Shown here one piece after another: positions 34,702-43,144 of a stretch of 64,000 nucleotides of DNA. A program made the translations under genes and the position numbers. This DNA is from Nitrososphaera sp. Lineage in GTDB: Archaea > Thermoproteota > Nitrososphaeria > Nitrososphaerales > Nitrososphaeraceae. A model generated the notes under the pieces. That model worked only from the letters and a program-made list of their open reading frames with translations. It was not told the origin of the DNA and made no database searches. Numbering within the stretch: position 1 is the stretch's first letter; every line of letters starts with the position of its first letter. The DNA is taken from positions 226,837-290,836 of the forward strand of contig JAJUFP010000001.1 of the NCBI GenBank assembly GCA_029263715.1, read 5' to 3'.

Positions 34702-35583
34702 ATGAATCTAGGCATAACTGTAACTCTGCTTGTTGCAGGCATAATTGCAACCGCTGGCGCTTCCAGCGCATACGCCCAAGATCAGGTAATCCGAGGAACA
34801 TATGCCATACGCATGCCACCCGGTGCATTCGACCAAAACTCTGCAGTATTTTATGATCCACCTGCATCAGCGATCCCTGTTGGCACCACGGTGGTGTGGT
34901 TCAACGACGATCCAGGACAGATGCACACTGTTACAAGCGGCACCGGCTTTGAAGACGCGAATTACGGATCGGCCTTTGACTCTGGTTTTATGAATGAAGG
35001 CGCTTTCTTCCAACACACTTTTGATGCAGCCGGAGAATTCCCGTATTTCTGCCAGCTGCACCCATGGATGGTGGGAAAAATAACAGTAAGTGACGCCTTT
35101 GAGCAGGGCCACAATTTCAAGTTCAGCTCAGGAACAGGGCCAGTATTTGACTTTTCCAAAAACGAAAGAACGCTCTTGCGACTAGAGCCAACATCCATTG
35201 AAGTAGACGAAGACGAGCCGGTCACCTACAAGATCACCATACTGAAGAACGGCGAAGAAGCATTCTCCGGCGATTTCCGATCCCTTGGCGGGGATCTGTA
35301 CCTTGAACTGATACCTACTGACACAGACACCCGGGTATACGGGCCGGATATCAGCGACCCTATAATCGGGGCATACCACGTTGAAGGCAGCTTCCTTAAG
35401 GACAACGCGGCTTATACAGTACGCGCTGAGATAACCCAGATCTTTGACAGGCCGCCAGAAGATCAAATAGGCGACGACTTTGGCGTGCAAATCGTTCCAG
35501 AGTTCCCACTGGGCATACTGCTTCCAGTCGTGGCAGGGATAGGGGCAACTATCTTTGCTGGCAGAAGGTTAGGCAAGCTTTAG
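34702..35583 (+). CDS. Secreted, membrane-anchored plastocyanin-like cupredoxin
   Basis: A 293-aa protein with a signal peptide (to about AYAQ, residue 26), a type 1 copper domain whose ligands can be seen as His (QMHTVTSG) and Cys/His/Met in FPYFCQLHPWM, a second beta domain (about 145-265) and a C-terminal anchor: VPEFPLG followed by a hydrophobic helix and GRRLGKL, matching the PEF-type tail of thaumarchaeal surface proteins. Thaumarchaea rely on copper proteins for electron transport, so an extracellular redox role is plausible. ATG 34702 fits a TTAAATC box at about 34671-34679; a weak TGCA-like dyad is at 34653-34666. Confidence 0.88.
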   Translation: MNLGITVTLLVAGIIATAGASSAYAQDQVIRGTYAIRMPPGAFDQNSAVFYDPPASAIPVGTTVVWFNDDPGQMHTVTSGTGFEDANYGSAFDSGFMNEGAFFQHTFDAAGEFPYFCQLHPWMVGKITVSDAFEQGHNFKFSSGTGPVFDFSKNERTLLRLEPTSIEVDEDEPVTYKITILKNGEEAFSGDFRSLGGDLYLELIPTDTDTRVYGPDISDPIIGAYHVEGSFLKDNAAYTVRAEITQIFDRPPEDQIGDDFGVQIVPEFPLGILLPVVAGIGATIFAGRRLGKL

Positions 35584-35644
35584 GCCTTCTTTTCCTTTTT
35601 TGTCTATTGCACAGGATTTTTTGTCAGGCCGACTACCTTTGATT

Positions 35645-35941
35645 TTAGCTGATCCTGGTAGACGTGCTGCCGCATCTTGGGCAGGATCTCTGGTTGTGTT
35701 TCGCCCCGCAGTTCGCGCAGTAGAATTGCACGCTACTTCCTGAACCCAGAACAGAAGGCTGCAAGGCTCCGGTCTTCTTCAGAGTCTGCCTTCTTACAAA
35801 GTATCCCATGGCAAGAAATATTGGAATCATGATCCCTAGCGAATATGGGAATGGCATTACCATGGATACGGACACGCTTATGGCAAGACCGACTCCTATC
35901 CAGAGAAGCTGCTGCATAAGAAATTGCTGGTTACCGTTCAT
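35645..35941 (-). CDS. Membrane protein with C-terminal zinc ribbon, paralogue of 53782-54090
   Basis: A 98-aa protein with two hydrophobic helices (about 12-28 and 33-48) and a C-terminal zinc ribbon YCANCGAKHNQRSCPRCGS. The paralogue at 53782-54090 has the same IPFPYSL-like helix turn and ribbon. Function unknown; the zinc ribbon may tether a soluble partner to the membrane. Confidence 0.8.
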   Translation of the reverse strand: MNGNQQFLMQQLLWIGVGLAISVSVSMVMPFPYSLGIMIPIFLAMGYFVRRQTLKKTGALQPSVLGSGSSVQFYCANCGAKHNQRSCPRCGSTSTRIS

Positions 35942-35958
35942 CTGTTCCCACCACTGGT

Positions 35959-36396
35959 CTAGGCATACGGCAGACCGCCCCCATTGCCGTTACCCAGGTA
36001 CTGCAGTATTTTGGACTGAATCTGCGGCTTTGATGCCACACCAACGAATCCGTCGACTGGCTGGCCGTTTTTGAAGATTACCACCGTTGGAATGCTCTGG
36101 ATGCCAAAGGAGCCGGCGACTCTTGGATTTTCATCCACGTTTAGTTTTCCGAATATTACCTTGCCGGCAAATTCTCCGGCAAGCTGCTCTATGGTGGGCC
36201 CAAGCATCCTGCACGGCCCGCACCACGGCGCCCAAAAGTCGACAACGATCAGGGGGTATTTCTGGATGGCCTGCTCAAAGTTTGAATCGGTTAGAGTAAA
36301 CGGCGCTGCGGCTATTCTTGGCGAATTGTTCTGTCTCTTGGCAAACCTCTTGTCTGCAAGTAATTTATCTAGTTCATCATCGTTTTCATATTGCAT
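35959..36396 (-). CDS. Thioredoxin
   Basis: A 145-aa thioredoxin with active site WCGPC (Cys59, Cys62), VDFWAPWC before it and the cis-Pro in QSIPTVVIFKNG. An N-terminal extension of about 35 charged residues precedes the fold. ATG 36396 is chosen; the longer ORF would run through the promoter. AAATATAAATATTAT at about 36433-36445 may act as TATA for this gene and for the divergent HTH gene. The palindrome 36392-36405 covers the start region. Confidence 0.93.
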   Translation of the reverse strand: MQYENDDELDKLLADKRFAKRQNNSPRIAAAPFTLTDSNFEQAIQKYPLIVVDFWAPWCGPCRMLGPTIEQLAGEFAGKVIFGKLNVDENPRVAGSFGIQSIPTVVIFKNGQPVDGFVGVASKPQIQSKILQYLGNGNGGGLPYA

Positions 36397-36416
36397 GGTC
36401 TTGCAATCACCGTGCA
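36392..36416. promoter_or_regulatory. TGCA palindromes between thioredoxin and HTH gene
   Basis: TGCATGGTCTTGCA (36392-36405) is an exact TGCA-N6-TGCA; TGCAATCACCGTGCA (36402-36416) has a 7-bp spacer. The second lies about 16 bp before the shared TATA region in the rightward direction. Confidence 0.58.
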
Positions 36417-36460
36417 ATACTATGCGTTTACAAAATATAAATATTATGGTATTGGCAAGA

Positions 36461-36892
36461 ATGTGCAAAACCTTAAAAGAAGCAGGCAACAATATAACGA
36501 CCATGCGCTCGTCGTCGCTGAACATGCTGACAAACAAATCTGCATCATGCAGAGACCTGTTTTCATGCATCTACGACCTCTCAACGTCGGAAGTGGCCCT
36601 GCTGACACTGTTGCTCAAGGAAAAAGACTCGGTGAGTCTGGATGAGCTGGCAAAAAGCATGCACAAGGATCGGGCCACGGTGTTTCGGTCGCTGCAAAAG
36701 CTGGTGAGCCTTGGTCTGTGCACCAAGGCAACCATGAATATCCTGGAGGGCGGCTACTACCACGTTTATTCCGCTGCCAGCATAGATCTCATAGAAAAGA
36801 ACACGGAGCTTCGAGTCCGGGAGATCCAAAAGTCGCTGAACCTGTTGATGAAGAAATTCAAAAGCGACATCAAGCAGATGGCCTTGACCTGA
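36461..36892 (+). CDS. TrmB-like helix-turn-helix regulator
   Basis: A 143-aa protein with a winged helix at about residues 40-105: SVSLDELAKSMHKDRATVFR is a clear HTH and GGYYHVYSAAS the wing, followed by a dimerisation helix (NTELRVREIQKSLNLLMKKF). Similar to TrmB/MarR-type archaeal regulators. ATG 36461 is about 25 bp after the TATA region; ATG 36503 is an alternative. Divergent from thioredoxin with a TGCA palindrome upstream, so it is a candidate for the regulator of the palindrome group and possibly autoregulated. Confidence 0.75.
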   Translation: MCKTLKEAGNNITTMRSSSLNMLTNKSASCRDLFSCIYDLSTSEVALLTLLLKEKDSVSLDELAKSMHKDRATVFRSLQKLVSLGLCTKATMNILEGGYYHVYSAASIDLIEKNTELRVREIQKSLNLLMKKFKSDIKQMALT

Positions 36893-36949
36893 AAGCAATT
36901 CGGGATCGCATGAAAGACATGTTATAAGCAGGAGACGCGTAGATCATGC

Positions 36950-37456
36950 ATGAGCGCAGATGCTGCCAGCAATCAGCCTGCGCCGGAACTGCTTCTTGCA
37001 AAATGGAGCGACCGGTTTTTCGCCTGGCTGATAGACTTTGTCATAGTAAACATTGCTGTTGGAGTGGTTCTTGCAGCTGCGGCCTTTCCCTTCTGGCTGG
37101 ATTACGGGCCCGACCGGTGGTTTGGCCCTGGCCAGTTTGACGGCCCGCTACGGTATTTCATCACAAGCTCTGCATTCTTTGGGTACTGGACATTTTTTGA
37201 ATCCACACGGGGCCAGTCGATAGGCAAGATGGTGCTCAAGCTGAAGGTAGTCGACCTGCAGGGAAAGGCTCCGGAAACAAGGAATGTTGCCATACAGAGT
37301 TTTGGCAAGGCATTTCTCCTACCCATAGACATCATTCTTGGATGGATCTTTACCAATGAAAAAAGACAGCGGATCTTTAACCGGGCCAGCGATACTCTGG
37401 TCATCAAGCTGCAGGAAAGCTACGGGGCGCCTGGAACGCTGTACAAGAAGGACTAG
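36950..37456 (+). CDS. RDD-family membrane protein
   Basis: A 168-aa protein with three membrane helices. WSDRFFAWLIDFVIVNIAV contains the Arg-Asp pair of the first RDD helix, and RGQSIGKMVLKLKVVD is the conserved loop. RDD proteins may carry ions or act as membrane scaffolds; no substrate is known. It lies 40 bp upstream of the thioredoxin-like gene, same strand. Confidence 0.88.
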   Translation: MSADAASNQPAPELLLAKWSDRFFAWLIDFVIVNIAVGVVLAAAAFPFWLDYGPDRWFGPGQFDGPLRYFITSSAFFGYWTFFESTRGQSIGKMVLKLKVVDLQGKAPETRNVAIQSFGKAFLLPIDIILGWIFTNEKRQRIFNRASDTLVIKLQESYGAPGTLYKKD

Positions 37457-37495
37457 CACACAACGCTTTTTAGTTTAGGACCGCGTTTACTATGC

Positions 37496-37867
37496 GTGCC
37501 TGTCGAGACGATCACCGCAAAGACATGGGATGATAAAGTGATCCGGTCAGATCTCCCGGTAGTAGTGAACTTTAGTGCAGTAAGGTGCGGGTTCTGCAAG
37601 GCCTTGGAACCTCTGTACAGCCGCCTGTCGGACCAGTACGGTGGCAGACTAAAATTTACAAAACTCATGGTGGACGATATGCAGAACCATGAGATTCTGC
37701 ATCGCGTGCCAATCGAAGGAACGCCGACGCTCAAGTTCTATTGCAGGGGACGGGAGGTCGGTGAGCACGTGGGTTATGCAATTGAACCGGTACTAAAGCG
37801 CAAGATAGACGACATGCTTGCTGAAATGGAATTCTGCCTGTCCAACAGCACGCCCCTGAAAATATAG
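37496..37867 (+). CDS. Thioredoxin-like protein (CGFC active site)
   Basis: A 123-aa thioredoxin-fold protein. Active-site Cys31-Gly-Phe-Cys34 in VNFSAVRCGFCKALEPL, cis-Pro in IEGTPTLKFYCRG. A third Cys is in FYCRG and a fourth near the C-terminus (EFCLSN). Start GTG 37496. The unusual CGFC suggests a redox potential or partner different from the canonical thioredoxin at 35959-36396. Confidence 0.85.
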   Translation: MPVETITAKTWDDKVIRSDLPVVVNFSAVRCGFCKALEPLYSRLSDQYGGRLKFTKLMVDDMQNHEILHRVPIEGTPTLKFYCRGREVGEHVGYAIEPVLKRKIDDMLAEMEFCLSNSTPLKI

Positions 37868-37878
37868 AACAAACGTAG

Positions 37879-37892
37879 TGCACTGCCCTGCA
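37879..37892. promoter_or_regulatory. TGCA-N6-TGCA palindrome upstream of HTH-CBS operon
   Basis: TGCACTGCCCTGCA, exact match; extended arms TAGTGCA/TGCACTA (37876-37895) make a perfect 7-bp dyad. TATA-like ATTTTATT lies about 13 bp downstream. Confidence 0.7.
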
Positions 37893-37936
37893 CTATATTC
37901 CTACATTTTATTCCGTTGATGAGCATAAAGTCATAC

Positions 37937-38101
37937 ATGTCCGGTGTCGAGAAGACGGTAAACGTCAGCCCATGGTTATTGAAAGAGCTCTCAAGGATGT
38001 ATGAAAACGGCATTTCAATAACCGAGATATCAAGACAGCTGGAAATGAGCACGGAGACGGTGCAAAAAATACTGACTTTGCTTGGGTACAAAATCGAGTA
38101 G
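37937..38101 (+). CDS. Minimal HTH DNA-binding protein (54 aa)
   Basis: A very small protein, nearly all of it one helix-turn-helix of the resolvase/Hin type: ENGISITEISRQLEMSTETV is the HTH with recognition helix at its end. ATG 37937 is chosen because ATTTTATT (about 37905-37912) would give a leaderless start; ATGs at 37916 and 37919 are alternatives. Its stop codon directly abuts the ATG of the CBS gene at 38102, so HTH and CBS parts, often fused in archaeal regulators, are separate but coupled here. A candidate for the palindrome-binding regulator. Confidence 0.7.
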   Translation: MSGVEKTVNVSPWLLKELSRMYENGISITEISRQLEMSTETVQKILTLLGYKIE

Positions 38102-38899
38102 ATGGAAATGCGTCTGCCAGATATTTCCATAGAAACGGCAGCTCCGCATATCTCCAGACGACCTCTTCTCTCTGTTGATGTCCATTCTGCAATGCTGCAG
38201 ACGGCGATTTTTCTGGCCATCGGGCCGCAGATCTATGTTGACGGCCTTGTGGTGCTGGATGGAGACAGGCTGGCCGGCAGAATAGGTGGGCTGGCGCTGG
38301 TCAAACACATCCTTTCCTCCAAGGAGAGATGGCTTGAATCAAGGGCAGCAGATGTGATGGACCGTCTTGACCGACCCCTTGAATCAAGCGAGCCTCTTTC
38401 CAGCGCGTTCAAGATTTTCAGCGAAACCAGGTTCGCGTTCATGCCCATCGCCATCAACGGCGTGGTGGCTGCAACGCTGTCCATCCGCGACTTGCTAAGG
38501 GCGCTCGTTGCACACAAGATCGATAGAAAGGCAAGCCCGCTGTCATCCGATCTCATCACCATCAAAAGCGACAGCAGCATTCTTGATGCGTTGAACGTGA
38601 TGGCAGAAAAAAGAATAAGAAACTTGATCTTGATGAAACTTGGCACCCAGTACTTCATCAACGACAGAAAGATCCTTGAATTTCTGCTAAGCCACGATGC
38701 GCGGCAAGTGATGCAGGGCCAGGGATTTTCTGCGCTTCAAAAAATCCCTGTCCAGAGTCTTGAGATCACCAAAGGCATACAGATAACGGAGGACACCACG
38801 GTGGGCCAGGCAGCCGAGCTTTTGATGGACGTTGGCACTCCCTGTCTGTTTTACAGAGACAAGATACTTACGCCCTGGGATCTGATAATGAAGGGCTGA
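38102..38899 (+). CDS. Multi-CBS-domain protein
   Basis: A 265-aa protein with recognisable CBS-like repeats, probably four: about 20-75, 80-135, 145-200 and 205-262 (GVVAATLSIRDLLRALV, MAEKRIRNLILMK and TTVGQAAELLMDV mark them). It follows the 54-aa HTH protein with no gap. Together they could form a nucleotide-sensing repressor or activator complex. A TGCA palindrome precedes the operon. Confidence 0.82.
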   Translation: MEMRLPDISIETAAPHISRRPLLSVDVHSAMLQTAIFLAIGPQIYVDGLVVLDGDRLAGRIGGLALVKHILSSKERWLESRAADVMDRLDRPLESSEPLSSAFKIFSETRFAFMPIAINGVVAATLSIRDLLRALVAHKIDRKASPLSSDLITIKSDSSILDALNVMAEKRIRNLILMKLGTQYFINDRKILEFLLSHDARQVMQGQGFSALQKIPVQSLEITKGIQITEDTTVGQAAELLMDVGTPCLFYRDKILTPWDLIMKG

Positions 38900-38940
38900 C
38901 CTGATGACCATTCTCCGCCGCTAAAAGTGGATATTTGGAA

Positions 38941-38954
38941 TGCAGTGTAATGCA
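38941..38954. promoter_or_regulatory. TGCA-N6-TGCA palindrome upstream of the 39000 gene
   Basis: TGCAGTGTAATGCA, exact match, about 16 bp before the TATA-like TTAAAAG at about 38969-38976. Confidence 0.68.
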
Positions 38955-38999
38955 GAATATTCTTACTGGTTAAAAGACTAGCTCTCTATCATTGTTATT

Positions 39000-39200
39000 A
39001 TGGTCTGCAAGGGAAAATGCGTCATCTACAAGACCTTGGCCAGGTATTCTGACGGCCGTAAACGCTGCCAGGTATGTGACGTCTTTATCCGCTGGAACGG
39101 TATGCGTTGCCCATGCTGCGGCTTTGCGCTAAGAACAAAGGCGCGAACGACAAAAAAGACACTGCAGGCTAAATACACTCCAGTCTTGAGGCACGCATGA
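39000..39200 (+). CDS. Small Cys-rich zinc-binding protein (66 aa)
   Basis: A basic protein with paired Cys: CKGKC at the N-terminus, CQVCDVFIRWNG and CPCCGFALRTK, a layout I associate with a widespread small archaeal zinc protein. The basic C-terminus suggests nucleic acid binding. ATG 39000 is about 27 bp after a TTAAAAG box, so the transcript is probably leaderless. Converges on the wHTH gene at 39203. Confidence 0.8.
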   Translation: MVCKGKCVIYKTLARYSDGRKRCQVCDVFIRWNGMRCPCCGFALRTKARTTKKTLQAKYTPVLRHA

Positions 39201-39202
39201 TC

Positions 39203-39595
39203 CTACAGTTTTATTTTAGATAAAAGTTCGTCTGCGTGCAACTCGCCCTTCTTTGTCAGCAGGTAGAGTTCTTCTCCTTCCTTGTTCTGGCCGGCTTTTT
39301 TGACAAACCCCTTTTTGACAAGCCTTCCACTAAAGTTGCCGCCCTCAAACCAGCTGCCGTAGGACTTGCCACAGTCGCCTAGGATTGCCTTTATTTCAGC
39401 CTTGGTCTGATTGGGCTTTATCCTTAAGGCAAGGATGACGAGATCCTGGGTTCCTATCTTGTCAACGTTCCCAACAACAAGACTTGTTACGTCCTGCTTC
39501 TCTGCTGGTGATTTTTTGTAGACAGCGCCTTCAAGACGCTCAACGCGCTTTTCCAGATCCTGGATTATCTTCTCTAATTCAGGGATGTCCAACAT
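39203..39595 (-). CDS. Coiled-coil winged-helix protein (130 aa)
   Basis: The N-terminal 25 residues are a leucine-repeat coiled coil (LEKIIQDLEKRVERLEGAV), followed by a winged-helix-like domain (about 50-128; NQTKAEIKAILGDCG and GELYLLTKKGELHAD-type ending). A DNA-binding dimer is likely. Target unknown. Upstream lies a small dyad GCCCTA/TAGGGC at about 39622-39640. Confidence 0.72.
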   Translation of the reverse strand: MLDIPELEKIIQDLEKRVERLEGAVYKKSPAEKQDVTSLVVGNVDKIGTQDLVILALRIKPNQTKAEIKAILGDCGKSYGSWFEGGNFSGRLVKKGFVKKAGQNKEGEELYLLTKKGELHADELLSKIKL

Positions 39596-39808
39596 TCCTA
39601 TTGAAATTGCAGTTGTACTTAAGCCCTAACTTTTGTAGGGCTTCATTGATGCATACCCATCTGATTATATACAATACTGCCGTCAGATTTTTGTGGAGCC
39701 GCATCCTATTCAAAAAATGATGACATCGAAGCGGCCTTGCTGCGGCAGCGGTGATGGGAAATAGAGACGTTTGCTCCACAGGATCCCAGTAAAGCCAGCT
39801 GGCATGCC

Positions 39809-42454
39809 ATGGACAGGGACAATGTGCTGTCCACGCTTCAAACAAGCATGGATGGGCTTTCAGAAGACGAGGCCAAACGGAGGATATCTTTGTATGGCTA
39901 CAACGAAATTTCAGAAGAGAAAAAGCCATCGCCTTTTGCGGTATTTGCAAAGCAGTTCAAAGAGCCGCTGATAGCCATACTGCTTGCTGCAACTGTCATC
40001 TCTGCCATTCTTGGGGAAGTCGTCGACGCCGTCATCATAATGGTCATAGTGGTCCTGGCCGCAGTGGTAGGCTTTGTCCAAGAGTTCCGGTCAGAAAAGG
40101 CAATAGCGGCTCTAAAAAAGATGGCAGCGGCATCCTGCCGTGTAATAAGGGGTGGCGAGGAAAAGACTGTCGATGTCCGAGAGCTGGTACCAGGAGACAT
40201 CATAATCGTCTCATCCGGTGACCGGATATCTGCCGATTCGTACCTGCTTGAGTCCTTCAACCTGCAGGTGGACGAGGCGCCGCTTACCGGCGAATCGATG
40301 CCAGTTTCAAAAACTCCATGCACTCTGCCTGTGGATACGCCGGTGGCAGACAGAAAAAACATCCTATACACCTTGACGGCTGCAACCTACGGCCATGGGC
40401 GGGCCGTGGTCTTTGCCACCGGGATGAGCACGCAGCTAGGCAAGATTGCAGAATTGGTGCAGACAATAGACACGCAAAAGACGCCCTTTGAGATCAGGAT
40501 GCGGCAGACCGGCAAGATCCTCAGCGTGATAATGCTGGCTGTCGTGGCCATCATCAGTATAGTGGGATTCTTTAGGGGCCACCATCTAATAGAGATGCTG
40601 GTCTGGGCAATAAGCCTGGCAGTGGCCGCCGTCCCAGAAGCGCTTCCTGCAGTGATAGCGACCTCGCTGACCCTTGGCGTCTACAGGATGGCAAAACAAA
40701 ATGCCATCGTCCGGCGGCTGCCGGCTGTTGAAAGCCTTGGATGCACGACGGTGATATGCAGCGACAAGACCGGCACGCTGACCAAAGGCGAGATGACCGT
40801 TCGCAAGATCTACATTTACGACCATCTGTCAGAAGTGACCGGCTCGGGATACTTGCCGGATGGGAAGATAGTCTCAGCCGACGGCCCGCCAAACAAAGAC
40901 GATCTGGAAATCCTTGCCAAGTGCGCATTGCTCTGCAACGATGCAAGCGTCAAGATAGAAAACGGCAAGGCTACTGTTGCAGGGGATCCAACCGAGGCCG
41001 CCCTGGTGGTCCTGGCTTCCAAGGCCGGTCTGGATAGAAAGCAGGCAAATTCCCAGTTCCCGCGGGTGCATGAAGTCCCCTTTTCCTCGGAAAGAAAAAT
41101 GATGACCACGGTGCATCAGACCGGAGACGTTTATCAGGCATTTACAAAAGGCGCCGTGGAGGTTGTTCTGGACCGCTGCAAGGCCCTGCGTTCTGGCGGC
41201 AGGCTCCTGGACATGGGCCTGGACAAAAAGTCCAGAATAATCCAGGTCAACAACGAAATGGCCCGAGTCGGCCTGCGGGTTCTGGCCCTGGCATACAAAG
41301 ACCTAGAGGACAACAGTTTTTCCGAGCTGGAAAACGACCTTGTCTTTATTGGCCTGGTTGCGATGATGGATCCGCCTAGGCCTGAAACCATCGACGCAGT
41401 GGCACAGTGCAAGAGCGCCGGCATCGATGTTGTCATGATAACCGGCGACCACAGCTTGACGGCGGCATCTGTTGCAAAAGAGATCGGCATAGCAGACAAC
41501 GGTTCTGTCATGACGGGCACTGATCTGGAAAAGGTGGATGAAAAAGAGCTGGCTGAACAGGTGCAGAACGTAAAAGTGTACTCGCGGGTCTCGCCGGAAC
41601 ACAAACTCAAGATAGTGCGCTCCCTCAAATCCAAGGGCAACGTGGTGGCAATGACCGGCGACGGGACAAACGATGCGCCGGCTCTCAAGGCCGCAGACAT
41701 CGGCATTGCCATGGGGATAACCGGCACGCAGGTAGCCAAAGAGTCCTCTGCCATGGTGCTAGCTGATGACAACTTTGCCACCATAGTTGGCGCAGTGGAG
41801 GAGGGAAGACGGATATTTGATAACGTCAAGAAATACCTTGTCTACCTGCTCTCAGCCAACATCAGCGAGATCCTAGTCTTAACCTTCTCGGTGATGATGG
41901 GCTGGCCCTTTCCTCTGCTGGCAAAGCACCTACTTTACATCAACCTGGCCACCGATGGCTCGCCGGCCATCGCTCTTGGGTTGGAGCCGCGGGAGCCAGA
42001 CGTGATGAAAAGAAAACCACGGCGTCTAAAGGAAGGCGTCTTTTCCGGTGTAACCTGGCTGATAATTGGAATTTCTATAATCCTCTCTGTAACAACACTT
42101 TCGCTGTTCTGGGCAGTCCTCGAGTCGGAAGGATGGCAGTCAGAGGCCGCCGTTTCCAAAGCTAGAACCATGGTGTTTGGGATGTTTGTATTCTTTGAGC
42201 TCTTTTTTGCACTGTCGTGCCGATCGCTTAGGCACAACCTACCAAGGATGGGTTTGTTCACAAACAAGGCCCTGCTTTACTCCTTGATTGGCGAATCATT
42301 GGCAGTGCTTTTCATCATGAACCATCCGTTCATGCAGAGCGTGTTTGACCTTGCCCCCCTTGGGGCCTTTGACTGGGTGCTGCTGATGGCACTGTCAACT
42401 ACGGGATTCATCTTCACCGAAGTAGCAAAGCTTGTCATGAAAAGAAAGGCCTGA
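39809..42454 (+). CDS. P-type cation ATPase (P2A, Ca2+-type)
   Basis: An 881-aa pump with ten hydrophobic segments expected for the P2 group. DKTGTL phosphorylation site (CSDKTGTLTKGEMT, about residue 315), the LTGES dephosphorylation motif, PEALP in helix 4 (calcium site I/II region), MTGDGTNDAPALK hinge and NLATDG in helix 6 are visible. The PEALP and NxxTDG motifs favour Ca2+ (or Mn2+) over Na+/K+. Full length, intact. No TGCA site was found upstream; a TATATAC lies at about 39665. Confidence 0.92.
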   Translation: MDRDNVLSTLQTSMDGLSEDEAKRRISLYGYNEISEEKKPSPFAVFAKQFKEPLIAILLAATVISAILGEVVDAVIIMVIVVLAAVVGFVQEFRSEKAIAALKKMAAASCRVIRGGEEKTVDVRELVPGDIIIVSSGDRISADSYLLESFNLQVDEAPLTGESMPVSKTPCTLPVDTPVADRKNILYTLTAATYGHGRAVVFATGMSTQLGKIAELVQTIDTQKTPFEIRMRQTGKILSVIMLAVVAIISIVGFFRGHHLIEMLVWAISLAVAAVPEALPAVIATSLTLGVYRMAKQNAIVRRLPAVESLGCTTVICSDKTGTLTKGEMTVRKIYIYDHLSEVTGSGYLPDGKIVSADGPPNKDDLEILAKCALLCNDASVKIENGKATVAGDPTEAALVVLASKAGLDRKQANSQFPRVHEVPFSSERKMMTTVHQTGDVYQAFTKGAVEVVLDRCKALRSGGRLLDMGLDKKSRIIQVNNEMARVGLRVLALAYKDLEDNSFSELENDLVFIGLVAMMDPPRPETIDAVAQCKSAGIDVVMITGDHSLTAASVAKEIGIADNGSVMTGTDLEKVDEKELAEQVQNVKVYSRVSPEHKLKIVRSLKSKGNVVAMTGDGTNDAPALKAADIGIAMGITGTQVAKESSAMVLADDNFATIVGAVEEGRRIFDNVKKYLVYLLSANISEILVLTFSVMMGWPFPLLAKHLLYINLATDGSPAIALGLEPREPDVMKRKPRRLKEGVFSGVTWLIIGISIILSVTTLSLFWAVLESEGWQSEAAVSKARTMVFGMFVFFELFFALSCRSLRHNLPRMGLFTNKALLYSLIGESLAVLFIMNHPFMQSVFDLAPLGAFDWVLLMALSTTGFIFTEVAKLVMKRKA

Positions 42455-42474
42455 GACTGCGCGTATAGGAGCAA

Positions 42475-42488
42475 TGCTTTGCATTGCA
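42475..42488. promoter_or_regulatory. TGCA-type palindrome upstream of the small ORF-usp operon
   Basis: TGCTTTGCATTGCA, one mismatch to TGCA-N6-TGCA; a wider perfect dyad GCAATGC-TTT-GCATTGC covers 42471-42487. TATA-like CATTAATG lies about 13 bp downstream. Confidence 0.62.
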
Positions 42489-42518
42489 GAGCATACCTCT
42501 GGCATTAATGCACAAACT

Positions 42519-42656
42519 ATGTTAAAGTCAGTGATGGTTAGTCCCGAGACTGCATCTAGTGTTAACATCGAATGCGCTGCTTACAACCGCACCTTGCAGG
42601 TGTTTTCTACGGATCGCTTAACTATGACGTCAACCTTGGTTAAGCAGGTGAGCTGA
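42519..42656 (+). CDS. Small ORF preceding usp (45 aa)
   Basis: Starts at ATG 42519 (or GTG 42531/ATG 42534) about 25 bp after a TATA-like box and ends TGA directly before the TTG start of usp. Composition is unremarkable (SPETASSVNIECAAYNRTL) with no family. It may be a real small protein or a leader ORF for the usp gene. Weakly supported by the promoter geometry. Confidence 0.4.
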   Translation: MLKSVMVSPETASSVNIECAAYNRTLQVFSTDRLTMTSTLVKQVS

Positions 42657-43103
42657 TTGTCATCAACGTCCATCAAAAAGATACTTTTGCCCATAGACGG
42701 CTCTGACTCCTCTATGGATGCTGCCAGATACGCTGTCAGTCTGGCAGCCATGTCTGGATCAGAAATACTTTGCATTCACGCGGTGGTAAGTCTGCCATAC
42801 GCCGAACACAAAAGCGGCGGCGCACTTCTGGCCACGTACCTGGAAGAGGCAAAGAGACATGCGGACCAGTGGTTTGACCAGGTCAAGGAGATGGCCAACA
42901 AGGCTGGTGTCAAGGTAACCTCCGAAACACTCCTTGACGTGGCGTCCATAGCCGATGTCATCATAAATTACGCCGCCTCACACCAAGCCGACCTGATAGT
43001 CATAGGTACCAGGGGCAGGACCGGTCTGAAGCGTTTTCTGCTTGGAAGCGTTGCCAGCGCCGTGGTATCACATGCTGCATGCCCTGTTCTGGTGGTAAAA
43101 TGA
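42657..43103 (+). CDS. Universal stress protein (UspA family)
   Basis: A 148-aa Usp domain: ILLPIDGSDSSMDAARYAVS at the start and VIGTRGRTGLKRFLLGSVAS as the ATP-binding loop. Start TTG 42657 immediately follows the TGA of the small ORF. The alpha/beta-hydrolase gene follows 41 bp later. Confidence 0.9.
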   Translation: MSSTSIKKILLPIDGSDSSMDAARYAVSLAAMSGSEILCIHAVVSLPYAEHKSGGALLATYLEEAKRHADQWFDQVKEMANKAGVKVTSETLLDVASIADVIINYAASHQADLIVIGTRGRTGLKRFLLGSVASAVVSHAACPVLVVK

Positions 43104-43144
43104 GGCGCGATCTACAGAGACCGTTTGGGGGTGCTTGATTCAAA

